Shown here piece by piece: positions 62,858 through 64,000 of a DNA stretch of 64,000 bases. Both the position numbers and the translations under genes were made by a program. Location of the stretch: positions 310,001 through 374,000 of the forward strand of contig NZ_PYOO01000003.1 in the NCBI RefSeq assembly GCF_003026395.1, written 5' to 3'. The stretch is from Photobacterium iliopiscarium. GTDB lineage: Bacteria > Pseudomonadota > Gammaproteobacteria > Enterobacterales > Vibrionaceae. Numbering within the stretch: the stretch's first letter is position 1; each line of letters begins with the position of its first letter. The notes beneath the pieces were generated by a model that was not told the origin of the DNA, made no database searches, and worked only from the letters and a program-made list of their open reading frames with translations.

Positions 62858-64000
62858 ATGGCAGAGCAATTTGCTGCATGGGAAGGCTTCACAGCTGGTG
62901 ATTGGCAGAACGAAGTAAACGTTCGTGACTTTATCCAAAAGAACTACACTCCTTTTGAGGGTGACGGCTCTTTCCTAGAAACAGAAGCAACTCCAGCTAC
63001 AGCTAAACTTTGGGAAGCTGTAATGGTAGGCATCAAACAGGAAAACGCGACTCACGCACCTGTTGATTTCGATACTGACGTTGTTTCTACTATCACTGCA
63101 CATGATGCGGGTTACATCGACCAAGAACTTGAAACTATCGTAGGTCTTCAAACTGACGCGCCTCTTAAGCGTGGTTTGATCCCTAACGGTGGTATCCGCA
63201 TGATCGAAAACTCATGCAAAGTATACGGTCGTGAACTTGATCCTACTATCAAGAAAGTTTACTCAGAACTTCGTAAAACACACAACCAAGGTGTTTTCGA
63301 TATCTACACTCCGTCTATCATTAAATGTCGTAAGTCTGGTGTTCTAACTGGTCTTCCTGATGCTTACGGCCGTGGTCGTATCATTGGTGACTACCGTCGT
63401 ATCGCACTTTACGGTATCGACAAACTAATGGCTGACAAGCTAGCTCAATTCAAATCTCTAGAAGAAATGTTTGAGAATGGCGAAGATCTTCAAATGACTA
63501 TGCAACGTCGTGAAGAGATCTGTGAACAGCACCGTGCTCTTGGTCAAATCAAGACTATGGCTGCTAAATACGGTCGTGATATCTCTCTTCCTGCAACGTC
63601 TGCACAAGAAGCTATCCAGTGGACTTACTTCGGCTACCTAGCTGCTGTTAAATCACAAAACGGTGCTGCAATGTCTCTAGGTCGTACTTCGACTTTCCTA
63701 GACATCTTCATCGAGCGTGATATCGCTGATGGCAAGATCACTGAAGCACAAGCTCAAGAAATGATCGACCACTTCGTAATGAAGCTACGTATGGTTCGTT
63801 TCCTACGTACTCCTGAATACGATGAATTGTTCTCTGGTGACCCAATCTGGGCAACAGAATCAATGGGTGGTATGGGTCTTGACGGTCGTACACTAGTTAC
63901 ACGTTCAAACTTCCGTTTCCTAAACAGCCTATACACAATGGGTCCTTCTCCAGAGCCAAACATCACTGTTCTTTGGTCTGAGCAACTACCTGTAGGCTTC
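62858..64000 (+). CDS. pflB: pyruvate formate-lyase, N-terminal half (runs off the window)
   Basis: Starts at ATG 62858 behind AGGTAGG and stays open to the right edge (381 codons of about 760). The sequence MAEQFAAWEGFTAGDWQNEV and the following YTPFEGDGSFL, FDIYTPSIIKCRKSG, GLPDAYGRGRIIGDYRR are characteristic of PflB. The active-site Cys pair and the glycyl-radical Gly lie beyond the edge. It splits pyruvate with CoA into acetyl-CoA and formate under anaerobic conditions, with FocA exporting the formate. Codon use is strongly biased, as for a highly expressed gene. Confidence 0.96.
   Translation, partial: MAEQFAAWEGFTAGDWQNEVNVRDFIQKNYTPFEGDGSFLETEATPATAKLWEAVMVGIKQENATHAPVDFDTDVVSTITAHDAGYIDQELETIVGLQTDAPLKRGLIPNGGIRMIENSCKVYGRELDPTIKKVYSELRKTHNQGVFDIYTPSIIKCRKSGVLTGLPDAYGRGRIIGDYRRIALYGIDKLMADKLAQFKSLEEMFENGEDLQMTMQRREEICEQHRALGQIKTMAAKYGRDISLPATSAQEAIQWTYFGYLAAVKSQNGAAMSLGRTSTFLDIFIERDIADGKITEAQAQEMIDHFVMKLRMVRFLRTPEYDELFSGDPIWATESMGGMGLDGRTLVTRSNFRFLNSLYTMGPSPEPNITVLWSEQLPVGF

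Overview
The window looks like chromosomal DNA of a member of the Vibrionaceae, most likely Photobacterium. This rests on gene content and order: a yfcL-epmC ... aroC block, a manA / AraC-type regulator / fructose-family PTS cluster arranged as in Vibrio, a gfcABCD (yjbEFGH) operon divergent from wza-wzb-wzc, focA-pflB, and a tandem tRNA-Tyr array. The DNA is AT-rich, and the surface-polysaccharide genes are much more so than the flanking housekeeping genes. No rRNA marker is present, so the genus is an inference.

Region 1 (0.17-4.3 kb): an alpha/beta hydrolase overlapping a signal-less N-acetylmuramoyl-L-alanine amidase, wecA, one tiny gene, and a decayed deoD fragment. Region 2 (4.3-20.4 kb, minus strand): a Wzx/Wzy-type capsule or exopolysaccharide locus, read from wza-wzb-wzc through wzy, an acetyltransferase, wzx, glycosyltransferases, a complete KDO-activation set (kdsA, kdsB, kdsD), and two nearly duplicate initiating sugar transferases. 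One glycosyltransferase looks like the KpsC/KpsS family of KDO transferases. An ops/JUMPstart element precedes wza, so RfaH control is expected. Region 3 (20.9-26.4 kb, plus): gfcABCD-type secretion genes and an OmpA-family porin.

Region 4 (26.6-41.7 kb, minus): a second, separate polysaccharide locus with its own ops element, a Wzz chain-length regulator, rmlBADC (dTDP-rhamnose), fdtA / acetyltransferase / fdtB (dTDP-Fuc3NAc or Qui3NAc), a second Wzx and Wzy, four glycosyltransferases or sugar enzymes, and a WbpM-type dehydratase with a PglC-like initiating transferase. It is most likely an O-antigen locus. The two loci converge towards ompA and carry no shared genes, so the cell should make two different polymers.

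Region 5 (41.8-54 kb): yfcL, epmC, a TRIC-family membrane protein, aroC, a mannose/fructose PTS cluster with manA and its AraC-type regulator, and rluF. This region holds a family of short palindromic repeats often joined to a terminator; at 51.2-52.8 kb a longer 196-bp form is repeated eight times in tandem. Region 6 (54.2-64 kb): an RND efflux pump and its adaptor, eight tandem tRNA-Tyr(GUA) genes with a conserved hairpin in each spacer, a tiny acidic-protein gene, xthA, and focA-pflB behind a good FNR site. pflB runs off the right edge.

The points most worth following are the KDO module with a KpsS-like enzyme inside a Wzy-type locus, the 196-bp tandem array and its dispersed relatives, the covarying hairpins between the tRNA genes, the duplicated short sugar transferases, and a degenerate HPr domain fused to a PTS EIIA. 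I saw no CRISPR array, insertion sequence, integron or phage.
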